A stretch of DNA of 64,000 nt from Streptomyces calvus (GTDB lineage: Bacteria > Actinomycetota > Actinomycetes > Streptomycetales > Streptomycetaceae). The notes under the pieces were generated by a model that had not been told where the DNA came from, did no database searches, and was given only the letters and a program-made list of their open reading frames with translations. The translations under genes were made by a program, and so were the position numbers. Shown here piece after piece: positions 24,786 through 33,680 of the stretch (positions are counted from its first letter, which is position 1; each line of letters begins with the position of its first letter). The stretch lies in NCBI RefSeq assembly GCF_006782915.1, contig NZ_VCNP01000043.1, forward strand, positions 372,001-436,000. Direction: 5' to 3'.

Positions 24786-25999
24786 GCTTCCACAGCATGT
24801 GGGCGGAGCTGCTGCCGGTCGGCCGCAGCTCCGCCTCCGGCGGCTACCGCCGCTTCGCCTGGACCGGGGCCGACGCCGACTGCCGGGCCTGGTTCGAGCA
24901 GCAGGCCCGCAGCCGCGGCCTGGCCTATGAGACGGACCGCAACGGCAACCAGTGGGCCTGGCTCGGCGACCCGGCACGAGGCGACGCCGTCGTCACCGGC
25001 TCGCACCTGGACTCCGTGCCCGACGGCGGCGCCTTCGACGGCCCCCTCGGTGTGGTGTCCGCCTTCGCCGCCCTGGACGAACTGCGCCACCGGGGAGCGC
25101 GGTTCACCAGGCCGCTCGGCATCGTCAACTTCGGCGACGAGGAGGGCGCCCGGTTCGGGCTCGCCTGCGTCGGCTCCCGGCTCACCGCCGGGCTGCTCAC
25201 CGTCGAACAGGCCCACCGCCTGACCGACGCGCAGGGCATCACACTGCCGCAGGCCATGGAGGCCGCCGGCCACGACCCCGGCGCCATCGGCCCCGACCCG
25301 GAGCGGCTGGACCGCATCGGCGCCTTCGTCGAACTCCACGTCGAGCAGGGCCGCGCCCTGGACCTGTCCGGCGACCCGGTCGGCGTCGCGAGCGCCATCT
25401 GGCCGCACGGCCGCTGGCGCTTCGACTTCCGGGGCGAGGCCAACCACGCCGGCACCACCCGGCTCGCCGACCGGCGCGACCCGATGCTGTCGTACGCCGA
25501 GACCGTGCTCGCCGCGCGCCGCGAGGCCGAACTCGCCGGAGCCGTCGCCACCTTCGGCAAGATCGCCGTCGAGCCGAACGGCGTCAACGCGATCCCCTCC
25601 CTGGTGCGCGGCTGGCTCGACTCCCGCGCCGCCGACCAGGAGAGCCTCGACGCCGTCGTCGACGGGGTGCGCAGCGCCGCGCGGGAGTACGCCGACGCGC
25701 ATGGGGTCGAACTCGTCGTAGAGCGCGAGTCCTTCACATCCGTCGTCGAGTTCGACCGGGTGCTGCGCGACGAACTCGCCCGCATCCTGGGCACCGGCAC
25801 GGACCTCACGGTGCCCGTCCTCGGCACCGGCGCCGGACACGACGCCGGGATCCTCTCCGCGCGTGTCCCGACCGCCATGCTGTTCGTACGCAACCCCACC
25901 GGCGTCTCGCATTCCCCGGCCGAGTTCGCGGCCGAGGACGACTGCGTGGCCGGGGTGAGGGCACTCGCCGACGCACTGGAAGGACTGGCCTGCACGTGA
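24782..25999 (+). CDS. M20-family amidohydrolase (allantoate/N-carbamoyl type); candidate N-formylglutamate deformylase
   Basis: 405-aa zinc-type amidohydrolase. Metal and catalytic motifs of the allantoate amidohydrolase/N-carbamoyl-amino-acid hydrolase group are present: SHLDSVPDGGAFDG (His75, Asp86), GDEEGARFG (Glu120/121), ELHVEQG with metal His, FRGEANHAGTT in the dimerisation domain, and late GAGHDAG with the last His. GTG 24782 overlaps the hutU stop by 4 nt (GTGA), and its own stop overlaps hutF the same way, so it is translationally coupled within the hut operon. The annotated family acts on allantoate, but the operon lacks a HutG deformylase, and the product of HutF is N-formyl-L-glutamate. 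I infer that this enzyme hydrolyses it to glutamate and formate. Confidence 0.88.
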   Translation: MSFHSMWAELLPVGRSSASGGYRRFAWTGADADCRAWFEQQARSRGLAYETDRNGNQWAWLGDPARGDAVVTGSHLDSVPDGGAFDGPLGVVSAFAALDELRHRGARFTRPLGIVNFGDEEGARFGLACVGSRLTAGLLTVEQAHRLTDAQGITLPQAMEAAGHDPGAIGPDPERLDRIGAFVELHVEQGRALDLSGDPVGVASAIWPHGRWRFDFRGEANHAGTTRLADRRDPMLSYAETVLAARREAELAGAVATFGKIAVEPNGVNAIPSLVRGWLDSRAADQESLDAVVDGVRSAAREYADAHGVELVVERESFTSVVEFDRVLRDELARILGTGTDLTVPVLGTGAGHDAGILSARVPTAMLFVRNPTGVSHSPAEFAAEDDCVAGVRALADALEGLACT

Positions 26000-27342
26000 C
26001 TGCCACCCAGCGGACGTACTGGCTGGAGCACGCCTGGCTCGGCGCCCGCGTCGAGCCGGGCGTGACCGTCGCCGTCGCCGACGGCCGCATCACCGCCGTC
26101 CACCGGGACACACCCGCCCCGCCGCCCGGCGCCGAGATCCTGCGCGGACTGACCCTCCCGGGGCTGGCGAACGCCCACAGCCACGCCTTCCACCGCGCCC
26201 TGCGCTCCGCCGTTCAGGTGGGCTCCGGCACCTTCTGGACCTGGCGCGAGGTCATGTACGCCACGGCCGACCGGCTCACACCGGACACCTACCACGCCCT
26301 CGCCCGCGCCGTGTACGCCGAGATGGCGCTGGCCGGCATCACCACCGTCGGCGAGTTCCACTACGTCCACCACGCCCCCGGCGGCACCCCCTACGCCGAC
26401 CCCAACGCCATGGGCGAGGCGCTCCTCGCGGCCGCCGCCGAAGCCGGCATCCGCATCACCCTTCTCGACACCGCCTACCTCTCCTCCGGCTTCGGCCGGC
26501 CGCCCACCAGCCACCAGCTCCGCTTCTCCGACGGTGACGCGGACGCATGGGCCGCTCGCTGTTCACTTCTCAAGGAACGGGATCACGCACGGATCGGCGC
26601 GGCGATCCACTCCGTCCGGGCCGTGCCGGCGGAGCAGTTGGCGACGGTGGCGCGGTGGGCCGAGGAACGGCGGGCCCCGCTCCATGTGCACCTGTCCGAG
26701 CAGACCGCCGAGAACGAGGCCTGCCAGGAGGCGCACGGCTGCACCCCGACGCAGCTCCTCGCCCTGCACGGCGTCCTCGGACCCCGCACCACGGGCGTCC
26801 ACAACACCCACCTCACCGCCGAGGACATCGCCCTCATCGGCGGCAGCGGCACCGGCACCTGCATGTGCCCGACCACCGAACGGGACCTCGCGGACGGCAT
26901 CGGGCCCGCCGTGGCCCTGCAGAACGAGGGCTCCCCGCTCTCGCTCGGCTCCGACAGCCACGCCGTCATCGACCTGTTCGAGGAGGCGCGCGCGATGGAG
27001 CTGAACGAGCGCCTGCGCTCGCGCACCCGCGGCCACTGGACGGCCGCCGCCCTGCTGCGGGCCGCCACCGCGGACGGGCACGCCGCCCTCGGCTGGCACG
27101 ACGCGGGCACCATCGAGCCCGGCGCGCTCGCCGACCTCACCACGATCGCCCTCGACTCGGTCAGAACGGCCGGGCCGCCGCCCGCACTCGGCGCCGAGAC
27201 GGCCGTATTCGCCGCGACGGCAGCGGACGTACGGCACACGGTCGTGGGCGGCCGGCACGTCGTGCGCGACGGGGCGCACACACGGGTGCCGGACGTGCCT
27301 GGAGCCCTCGCGCGGGCGGTCGACGCCCTGCGTGCCCGATGA
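25996..27342 (+). CDS. hutF: Formimidoylglutamate deiminase
   Basis: Amidohydrolase-superfamily zinc enzyme converting N-formimino-L-glutamate to N-formyl-L-glutamate and ammonia. The 448-aa protein has metal ligands His61 and His63 in ANAHSHAFHRAL, FWTWREVMY typical of HutF, HVHLSEQ in the middle, HNTHLT, and the catalytic GSDSHAVIDLFEE. GTG 25996 overlaps the M20 hydrolase stop (GTGA), and its own stop overlaps or abuts hutI. Presence of HutF shows that the pathway releases formimino nitrogen as ammonia rather than formamide. Confidence 0.94.
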   Translation: MTATQRTYWLEHAWLGARVEPGVTVAVADGRITAVHRDTPAPPPGAEILRGLTLPGLANAHSHAFHRALRSAVQVGSGTFWTWREVMYATADRLTPDTYHALARAVYAEMALAGITTVGEFHYVHHAPGGTPYADPNAMGEALLAAAAEAGIRITLLDTAYLSSGFGRPPTSHQLRFSDGDADAWAARCSLLKERDHARIGAAIHSVRAVPAEQLATVARWAEERRAPLHVHLSEQTAENEACQEAHGCTPTQLLALHGVLGPRTTGVHNTHLTAEDIALIGGSGTGTCMCPTTERDLADGIGPAVALQNEGSPLSLGSDSHAVIDLFEEARAMELNERLRSRTRGHWTAAALLRAATADGHAALGWHDAGTIEPGALADLTTIALDSVRTAGPPPALGAETAVFAATAADVRHTVVGGRHVVRDGAHTRVPDVPGALARAVDALRAR

Positions 27343-27359
27343 CCACCCACGAGGACACG

Positions 27360-28529
27360 ATGAGCACCGTCATCACCAACATCGCCACGCTGGTCACCAA
27401 CGACCCCTCCCTCGGTGACAACTCCCCCCTCGGACTGGTCCGGGACGCGGCCGTCGTCATCGACGGCGACCGCATCGCGTGGACCGGTGAATCAAGCAAA
27501 GCACCCGCCACTGACAACCGGGTCGACGCCGGCGGCCGGACGGTCCTGCCCGGCTTCGTCGACTCCCACTCCCACCTGGTCTTCGCCGGAGACCGCACGG
27601 AAGAGTTCAACGCCCGCATGTCGGGCCGCCGCTACAGCGCCGGCGGCATCCGCACGACCGTCGCCGCCACCCGGGCCGCCACCGACGGGCAACTGGAGGC
27701 GAACCTCACGCGTTTCCTCGCCGAGGCGCTCCGCCAGGGCACGACGACCTTCGAGACCAAGTCCGGTTACGGGCTGACCGTCGAGGACGAGGCCCGCGCC
27801 CTGCGCGTCGCCGCCGCCCACACCGAGGAGGTCACCTACCTCGGCGCGCACATCGTCGCCCCCGAGTACGCCGAGGACCCGGCAGCCTACGTGGAGCTGG
27901 TCACCGGCGAGATGCTCGACGCCTGCGCGCCGCACGCCCGTTGGATCGACGTCTTCTGCGAGAAGGGCGCCTTCGACGGCGACCAGGCCCGTGCGATCCT
28001 CACCGCGGGGAAGGCGAGGGGACTGCACCCGCGCATCCACGCCAACCAGCTGTCCCACGGCCCCGGCGTCCAGCTCGCCGTGGAGCTCGACGCCGCCAGC
28101 GCCGACCACTGCACCCACCTCACGGACGCCGACGTCGACGCCCTCGCGAACGGCTCGACCGTCGCGACGCTGCTGCCCGGCGCCGAGTTCTCCACCCGCG
28201 CCGAATGGCCCGACGCCCGCAGGCTGCTGGACGCGGGCGTCACCGTCGCGCTGTCCACGGACTGCAATCCCGGGTCGTCGTTCACGTCCTCGGTGCCGTT
28301 CTGCGTCGCGCTCGCCGTGCGGGACATGGGCATGACGCCGGACGAGGCGGTCTGGTCGGCCACGGCGGGCGGCGCGGCGGCCCTGCGCCGCACCGACATC
28401 GGCCGGCTGACGCCGGGTGCCCGGGCCGACCTGACCCTGCTCGACGCCCCGAGCCACGTCCACCTCGCCTACCGCCCCGGCGTCCCGCTGGTCGCCGGCG
28501 TCTGGCGCAACGGCACCCGCGTCGTCTGA
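27360..28529 (+). CDS. hutI: Imidazolonepropionase
   Basis: Hydrolyses 4-imidazolone-5-propionate to N-formimino-L-glutamate, the step between HutU and HutF. The 389-aa protein carries the metal pair in FVDSHSHLVFAGDR (His70, His72), SGYGL and HANQLSHG, DHCTHL, and the metal Asp in STDCNPGSSFTSS. ATG 27360 has GAGGA 5 nt upstream; an ATG at 27339 that overlaps the hutF stop (ATGA) is also in frame and adds seven residues. Last gene of the hut operon; tandem repeats, not a clear hairpin, follow the stop. Confidence 0.95.
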   Translation: MSTVITNIATLVTNDPSLGDNSPLGLVRDAAVVIDGDRIAWTGESSKAPATDNRVDAGGRTVLPGFVDSHSHLVFAGDRTEEFNARMSGRRYSAGGIRTTVAATRAATDGQLEANLTRFLAEALRQGTTTFETKSGYGLTVEDEARALRVAAAHTEEVTYLGAHIVAPEYAEDPAAYVELVTGEMLDACAPHARWIDVFCEKGAFDGDQARAILTAGKARGLHPRIHANQLSHGPGVQLAVELDAASADHCTHLTDADVDALANGSTVATLLPGAEFSTRAEWPDARRLLDAGVTVALSTDCNPGSSFTSSVPFCVALAVRDMGMTPDEAVWSATAGGAAALRRTDIGRLTPGARADLTLLDAPSHVHLAYRPGVPLVAGVWRNGTRVV

Positions 28530-28539
28530 GACACACGGC

Positions 28540-28860
28540 CACCACGGCGGCCGGCCGCGGCAGCACGACACCTGCGGTCGGCCCGCCCGCACGATCGGGC
28601 GCGTCGGCGCACCACTTGGGGTCCGCGGTCACCTTGCGCCCGGAGTACCACACCGGGCCGGCGCATCACGGCGGCCGGCCGCGGCAGCACGACTCCTGCG
28701 GTCGGCCCGCCCGCGCAATCGGGCGCGTCGGCGCACCACTTGGGGTCCGCGGTCACCATGCGCCCGGAGCACCACACCGGGCCCGCACACCACGGCGGTC
28801 GGCCGCGGCAGCACGACACCCGGGGTCGGCCCGCCCGCACAATTAGGCGCGCCCGCACAC
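28540..28860. repeat. 124-bp tandem repeat after hutI
   Basis: CACGGCGGCCGGCCGCGGCA begins at 28543 and 28667, and its variant CACGGCGGTCGGCCGCGGCA at 28791, giving exactly 124 bp period with about 2.6 copies at high identity, including the shared core CACCACTTGGGGTCCGCGGT. No gene is convincing here. The first unit starts just after the hutI stop. Confidence 0.88.
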
Positions 28861-28861
28861 C

Positions 28862-29060
28862 ACTTCAAGCCCCGCGCACGAGATCGCGGCCCCGCACACC
28901 GCATCGCGGCCCCGCTCACGACTTCGCACCCCGCACACCGCATCGCGGCCCCGCGCACGACTTCGCACCCCGTACACCGCATCGCGCACCGCGCAACGAG
29001 ACGCGCCGCCGCGCAACGAGGCGCGCCCCGCGCCCGGCGGGCGCCCGGTGCCCGGGTGGG
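28862..29060. repeat. 39-bp tandem repeat and degenerate tail before sigI
   Basis: CGCACACCGCATCGCGGCCC starts at 28893 and 28932, with a variant CGTACACCGCATCGCG at 28971, a 39-bp period, then shorter CGCGCAACGAG-type repeats up to about 29030. It directly follows the 124-bp array but is a different sequence. The remaining bases to 29204 hold no recognised gene; GTCACGACGTGC/GACGTCGTGTCAC-type short inverted repeats lie at 29110-29160. Confidence 0.8.
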
Positions 29061-29204
29061 CATCCGGCGCCGGCAGGGCGCGGGGCGCGGTCACGTCGTC
29101 CGGAGTGGCGTCACGACGTGCGACCGTCACCGCCTGCGGGATGACGTCGTGTCACACGGGGCCGTCACTCGTGCACGGCCGTCACCGGGCGGGGTGACGG
29201 CACG

Positions 29205-30119
29205 TCATTCCTCGACGGTCAGCCCCTTGCGCAGTTTCACCAGCGTCCGCGACAGCAGCCGGGAGACGTGCATCTGGGAGATGCCCAGCTCCTCGCCGAT
29301 CTCCGACTGGGTCATGCCCGCGACGAAGCGCAGGGACAGGATCTTCCGGTCCCGTGCGGGCAGTTCGGCGATCAGCGGCTTCAGCGACTCGACGTACTCG
29401 ATGCCTTCGAGCCCGTTGTCCTCGTAACCGATCCGGTCCGCCAGCGCGCCCTCGGCGTCGTCCTCCTCCGGCTGGGCGTCCAGCGAGGAGGCGGTGTAGG
29501 CGTTGGACGCCGCCATGCCCTCGACGACCTCGTCGTTGCTGATGCCCAGCCGCGCGGCCAGCTCGGGCACGGTCGGCGCCCGGTCCAGCTGCTGGGCCAG
29601 CTCGTCACCGGCCTTGGCCAGGTCGAGCCGCAGCTCCTGCAGCCGGCGCGGCACGCGCACGGACCAGGAGGTGTCGCGGAAGAAGCGCTTGATCTCGCCG
29701 ATGATGGTTGGCATCGCGAAGGTGGGGAACTCCACACCGCGCGACAGTTCGAAGCGGTCGATCGCCTTGATCAGGCCGATGGTGCCGACCTGGATGATGT
29801 CCTCCATCGGCTCGCTGCGCGAGCGGAAGCGGGAGGCGGCGAACTTGACCAGGGCGAGGTTGAGCTCGACGAGCGTGTTGCGCACGTACGAGAACTCGTG
29901 AGTGCCTTCCTCCAGCGACTCCAGGCGCTCGAAGAGGGTCTTGGAGAGAGCCCGCGCGTCGACCGGGCCCACCTCGTCGTAAGGGGGGATCTCCGGCAGT
30001 CCGGCGAGTAGGTCGTCGGGGACGACACCCAGGTCGTCCTGCTCGATGGGATTCAGATGTTCCGGAGGGGGTGTCGACGTCGCTTCGTGGGTAGGCGATG
30101 CGTCGAGCCGGGGTGACAT
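29205..30119 (-). CDS. sigI: RNA polymerase sigma factor SigI, SigB/SigF family
   Basis: 304-aa group 3 sigma factor of the stress/sporulation type. Region 2 is MEDIIQVGTIGLIKAIDRFE with RGVEFPTFAMPTIIGEIKRF (2.3-2.4), region 3 includes SVRVPRRLQELRLDL, and region 4 ends with MTQSEIGEELGISQMHVSRL. The N-terminal 60 residues are acidic and variable. ATG 30119 has GGAGG 6 nt upstream and is preferred over an ATG eight codons earlier. It is divergent from an anti-anti-sigma gene and an anti-sigma gene, matching the S. coelicolor SigI system, in which PrsI holds SigI and ArsI releases it. The symbol is given from that context; another SigB-family paralogue is possible. Confidence 0.85.
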   Translation of the reverse strand: MSPRLDASPTHEATSTPPPEHLNPIEQDDLGVVPDDLLAGLPEIPPYDEVGPVDARALSKTLFERLESLEEGTHEFSYVRNTLVELNLALVKFAASRFRSRSEPMEDIIQVGTIGLIKAIDRFELSRGVEFPTFAMPTIIGEIKRFFRDTSWSVRVPRRLQELRLDLAKAGDELAQQLDRAPTVPELAARLGISNDEVVEGMAASNAYTASSLDAQPEEDDAEGALADRIGYEDNGLEGIEYVESLKPLIAELPARDRKILSLRFVAGMTQSEIGEELGISQMHVSRLLSRTLVKLRKGLTVEE

Positions 30120-30370
30120 GATGTCCTCCATCGTTCTCGGCATAAGGCTGCCGAAGCCGATACGTGCACTGCGGTGTGCGGCGCCTCCAAAGCCGGCCGT
30201 GTCGGGTACGTGTTCTTACTAGCCCTACCCGCTTCCCCGAGCCCTCCGCAAGTGCGTTCTGTTTGTATATGTCCGTTTGTGCGTGATTGTTAGAGTGTCG
30301 GAGCGTGCCCGGAAGGCGTAATGTTCGAGGGCGTCATCAAGCAGCCACGACGTCGGGAGAGAGAGACGGC

Positions 30371-30748
30371 ATGGACCGCGGGACGGTCGGCAGCGCACAG
30401 TCGGGCCGGCTTCTGGTCGAGGTGCGAGAAGAGGGCCCCAGTGCCGTCGTGACTCCGGCGGGTGAGTTGGATCACCACACCGCCGACCTGTTGCGAGAGC
30501 CACTGGAGGACTGCCTCGCCAAGGGATTCAAGCGGCTTGTCATCGACTGCTCAAGGCTGGAGTTCTGCGACTCCACGGGGCTGAACGTGCTGCTCGGGGC
30601 CCGGCTCAAGGCCGAGGCGGCAGGGGGCGGGGTTCATCTCGCGGGCATGCAGCCCGTGGTCGCGCGCGTCTTCGAGATCACGGGAGCGGACGCGGTGTTC
30701 ACCGTGCACGACACTCTCGAGGCGGCGCTGGCCGACGATTCGGCGTGA
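30371..30748 (+). CDS. arsI: Anti-anti-sigma factor (STAS domain)
   Basis: 125-aa SpoIIAA/RsbV-like protein. The fold is clear: VEVREEGPSAVVTPAGELDH, LVIDCSRLEFCDSTGLNVLL with the phosphorylatable Ser68 in CDSTGLN, then VHLAGMQPVVARVFEITG. When unphosphorylated such proteins bind the partner anti-sigma kinase and free the sigma factor. ATG 30371 lies after GGGAGAGAGA. Located between sigI (divergent) and the anti-sigma gene (same strand, 270 bp downstream), as in the SigI partner-switching set. Confidence 0.88.
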   Translation: MDRGTVGSAQSGRLLVEVREEGPSAVVTPAGELDHHTADLLREPLEDCLAKGFKRLVIDCSRLEFCDSTGLNVLLGARLKAEAAGGGVHLAGMQPVVARVFEITGADAVFTVHDTLEAALADDSA

Positions 30749-31017
30749 CCCGCGCGGGCAGGCCCGGCGGGGCGCGCCCGACGCCCCTGCCGTCGAAGGG
30801 GCCGTCGCGCCGCGCCTCCGCGCGCGAGGACACGGGTGTCCGCTCTCCGTGTGAAGACGGGGGTGTCCGCCCGGCGCGCCCGGGCAGGAGACTCCCTGAA
30901 CGTTCCGGACGCGATGGCCGCGCAAGCGCCGAGAACCGTACGCGTCCCGTGCGCGTGACAGATCGAGTACGGAATTTTGTCAGTCGTGAACTGGTGACAC
31001 GGTGAGGTGAAGCGCTG

Positions 31018-31581
31018 ATGAGCACCACCCGGCCCTACTCGCCGGGCGACCGCGGTCCGGAGCCCAGCGGCGTTTCCGGGGTGCCCGGGGGCGGCGCGTC
31101 GGCGGGGAGTGAGCCCGACGGTGGCGCGACCGCGCCGGTGGCGCCCGAGGGAGCCTCGGGGTCGTCGGGCGGCGGCCAGGTCCGCCGCCTGAGCTTCGAC
31201 GGCCAGAGCGGCGTCGTACCGCTGGCCCGCGACTTCACCCGCCAGGCGCTGTACGCCTGGGGCTGGCTGCCCGCCGCCACCGCGGACCAGCGGGCCGCCG
31301 CCGAGGACGTCCTGCTCGTCGTCTCCGAACTGGTCACCAACGCCTGCCTGCACGCCGAGGGACCCGACCACCTCGCCATCACCTGCGACAACAAGGTGAT
31401 CCGGCTGGAGGTCACCGACCGGGGCACCGGCCAGCCGGCCCCGCGCACCCCGCACCGGGCCGGCCGGCCCGGCGGCCACGGCATGTTCATCGTGCAGCGG
31501 CTCTGCCTGGACTGGGGCGTCGTACGGACGCCGGACGTGGCCGGCAAGACCGTCTGGGCGGAACTGGGCGCCCCCGCGTAG
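31018..31581 (+). CDS. prsI: Anti-sigma factor, HATPase/serine-kinase family
   Basis: 187-aa RsbW/SpoIIAB-like protein. The first 55 residues are a disordered Gly/Pro/Ser tail; the kinase fold follows with N-box VVSELVTNACLHAEG, DRGTG (G1) and GGHGMFIVQRL (G2 lid). It should bind ATP, phosphorylate the STAS protein at its serine, and sequester SigI. ATG 31018 has GAGGTGAAG upstream. The 269-bp gap from arsI is large, so a separate promoter is possible; AATTTTGTCAG near 30973 is AT-rich but no clear promoter is assigned. Confidence 0.85.
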   Translation: MSTTRPYSPGDRGPEPSGVSGVPGGGASAGSEPDGGATAPVAPEGASGSSGGGQVRRLSFDGQSGVVPLARDFTRQALYAWGWLPAATADQRAAAEDVLLVVSELVTNACLHAEGPDHLAITCDNKVIRLEVTDRGTGQPAPRTPHRAGRPGGHGMFIVQRLCLDWGVVRTPDVAGKTVWAELGAPA

Positions 31582-31614
31582 CCCCGCCCGCCGGGCGCAC
31601 CTCCCGCGCGAACC

Positions 31615-31652
31615 CGAAGGGCCCCGCATCCAACCGGATGCGGGGCCCTTCG
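31615..31652. terminator. Bidirectional terminator between prsI and the peptide transporter
   Basis: CGAAGGGCCCCGCATCC (31615-31631) and its exact complement (31636-31652) make a 17-bp perfect stem with loop AACC, 33 bp after prsI and 16 bp from the convergent transporter gene. Confidence 0.9.
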
Positions 31653-31668
31653 TCGGCTCGGGGACGGC

Positions 31669-33165
31669 TCAGCGCACGTCGCCCATGAGCGCCTTGACCT
31701 TGTTGCGGTACATCCACACCGCGACACCGGCGACCACGGCGAGCGCGGCCTCCATCGCGACGATGCCCGTCTTGTTCAGGTCGACACCCGCGATGGACAG
31801 CAGACCGGTCGTGGCGTCACCGGCGGTGACGGCCAGGAACCAGACGCCCATCATCTGCGAGGCGTACTTCGCGGGCGCCATCTTCGTGGTGACCGACAGG
31901 CCGACGGGGGAGAGCAGCAGCTCACCGACGGTCTGCGTGAAGTAGATGGCCACCAGCCACAGCGCCGCCGCCTTGTGACCGCCCTCGGCGATGGACAGCG
32001 GGGCGAGGAACAGGAAGAAGGACACGCCGACCAGCACCAGACCGGAAGCGAACTTCACGATCGTGCTCGGCTCCTTGCCGCGCCGGTTCAGCGCCAGCCA
32101 GATCCAGGCGAAGACCGGGGCCAGCGCCATGATCAGGACCGGGTTGACCGACTGGTACCAGGAGACCGGGAACTCCCAGCCGAGGACCCTGTTGTCGGCC
32201 GACGAGTCCGCGAAGATCGACAGGGTCGAGCCGCCCTGGTCGTAGATCATCCAGAAGATCGCGGCGGCGACGAAGAACCAGATGTACGCGGACATCTTCG
32301 ACTGGTCGTCGCGGTCCAGGTCCTTGTCGCGCTTGATCCGCACCAGCACCATCACGGGGATGATCACGCCGAGCAGCGTCAGCGGGACCAGGACCCAGTT
32401 CAGCGTGTAGTGGCCGGACAGGCCGAGGGCGGCGTAGGCGACGACGGCGATGCCCGCCCACAGCGCGGACTTGCGCAGCGTCGAGGACTTCTCCTCGGCC
32501 GACAGCGGCTTCGGCACGACGCTGGAGTGCGCGTCCAGGTGGCGGCTGCCCAGCAGGAACTGCGCCAGGCCCAGGCCCATGCCCAGCGCGGCGAGCGCGA
32601 AGCCCAGGTGCCAGTTCACGCTCTCGCCGACGGTGCCGATGATCAGCGGCGCGGCGAAGGCACCGAGGTTGATGCCCATGTAGAAGACGGTGAAGCCACC
32701 GTCGCGGCGCGGGTCGTCCGGTCCCTTGTAGAGGTGGCCGACCATCGTGGAGATGTTGGCCTTCAGCAGACCCGAACCGATGGCGACCAGGCCGAGACCC
32801 GCGTAGAAGGTGCCGGAGGAGGGCAGGGCCAGCGTGAGGTGGCCGAGCATGATGATCGCGCCGGCGACGGCGACGGTCTTGCGGGGACCCCAGACGCGGT
32901 CGCCGAACCAGCCGCCCGGCATGGCGAGCAGGTACACCAGCGACACGTACACCGAGTAGATCGCCGTCGCGGTGCCGGCGTTCAGCGCGAGGCCGCCCGG
33001 CGCGACGAGGTACAGCGGGAGCAGAGCCCTCATGCCGTAGTAGGAGAAACGCTCCCACATCTCGGTCATGAAGAGAGTGGCCAGTCCGCGGGGGTGGCCG
33101 AAGAAGGTCTTCTCGGACCCGGGGGTGCCGGGAGTGACCGAGTCCTTCGTCAGGCTGGACGCCAT
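31669..33165 (-). CDS. POT/PTR-family proton-dependent oligopeptide transporter
   Basis: 498-aa 14-helix major-facilitator protein. The proton-coupling ExxER motif is present near the N-terminus in EMWERFSYYGMRALLPLYL, followed by the family motif GGWFGDRVWGPRKTV and FYMGINLGAF. Takes up di- and tripeptides. ATG 33165 is preceded by AAGGA at 6 nt; the open frame extends upstream through the leader without a better start. Convergent with prsI. A GC-rich hairpin about 205 nt upstream of the start may lie in its leader or mark the promoter region. Confidence 0.92.
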   Translation of the reverse strand: MASSLTKDSVTPGTPGSEKTFFGHPRGLATLFMTEMWERFSYYGMRALLPLYLVAPGGLALNAGTATAIYSVYVSLVYLLAMPGGWFGDRVWGPRKTVAVAGAIIMLGHLTLALPSSGTFYAGLGLVAIGSGLLKANISTMVGHLYKGPDDPRRDGGFTVFYMGINLGAFAAPLIIGTVGESVNWHLGFALAALGMGLGLAQFLLGSRHLDAHSSVVPKPLSAEEKSSTLRKSALWAGIAVVAYAALGLSGHYTLNWVLVPLTLLGVIIPVMVLVRIKRDKDLDRDDQSKMSAYIWFFVAAAIFWMIYDQGGSTLSIFADSSADNRVLGWEFPVSWYQSVNPVLIMALAPVFAWIWLALNRRGKEPSTIVKFASGLVLVGVSFFLFLAPLSIAEGGHKAAALWLVAIYFTQTVGELLLSPVGLSVTTKMAPAKYASQMMGVWFLAVTAGDATTGLLSIAGVDLNKTGIVAMEAALAVVAGVAVWMYRNKVKALMGDVR

Positions 33166-33680
33166 GGTCGTTCCTTGCTGGTCGGGACGCGTCGCGCGAA
33201 CGCGTACGCGCCCGGTGGGGGGCGGCCGGCACCGGCGGGTCGTACCGTCCCACCCCACGCCCGGGGGAGGCCGCCCCGGATCGCGGAGCGGCGGACGGCG
33301 ACCACCGGGATCCACGCCTCCTCCGCGCGCAGACGCGCGGCGAGGCCCGGCCACAGGTCATTCCTTCCGGGGCCGGCTCGGAGCCGGCCCGCACACAAAA
33401 GAGACCCTCGGCGTCAAGTGCCGCCAAAGGTCCCCGTGGTGCAACAGGCGTTGGTTCACCATACGGCAGGACAGTGCCGGATATGGAAGGACTTGAGACA
33501 TGGATCACAGGTTTCACTGGAACTGCGATCACCTATTCGAAGGTCCTCATCAGGATCGCACCCCACACTCTCAGGTCCGTACCGGGCTCCGTGGAGGTGA
33601 GAAAACGGTGTGGCGCCGGTAAGAACCGAGCCCGGCGATCACACCCCTGGGGCCGTCGCGCCGGGACTACCATCACTGGC
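33166..33680. other. Intergenic region between divergent transporter and response-regulator genes
   Basis: 515 bp without a convincing gene. It contains the perfect hairpin GGGCCGGCT-CGG-AGCCGGCCC-type repeat (arms 33370-33378 and 33382-33390) next to ACACAAAAGAG, and a less GC-rich stretch at about 33430-33580. TACCAT at 33668-33673 is a likely -10 for a leaderless response-regulator transcript. Confidence 0.45.

Noticed and set aside
23025..24977. A 650-codon minus-strand frame opposite hutU
   Set aside because: Composition is Val/Gly/Asp/Ala-rich without any fold signature, and hutU on the plus strand is unmistakable.
33474..33680. N-terminal extension of the response regulator or a separate small gene
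   Set aside because: The 69 upstream codons have no similarity to receivers, no ribosome-binding site, and the receiver starts properly at ATG 33681.
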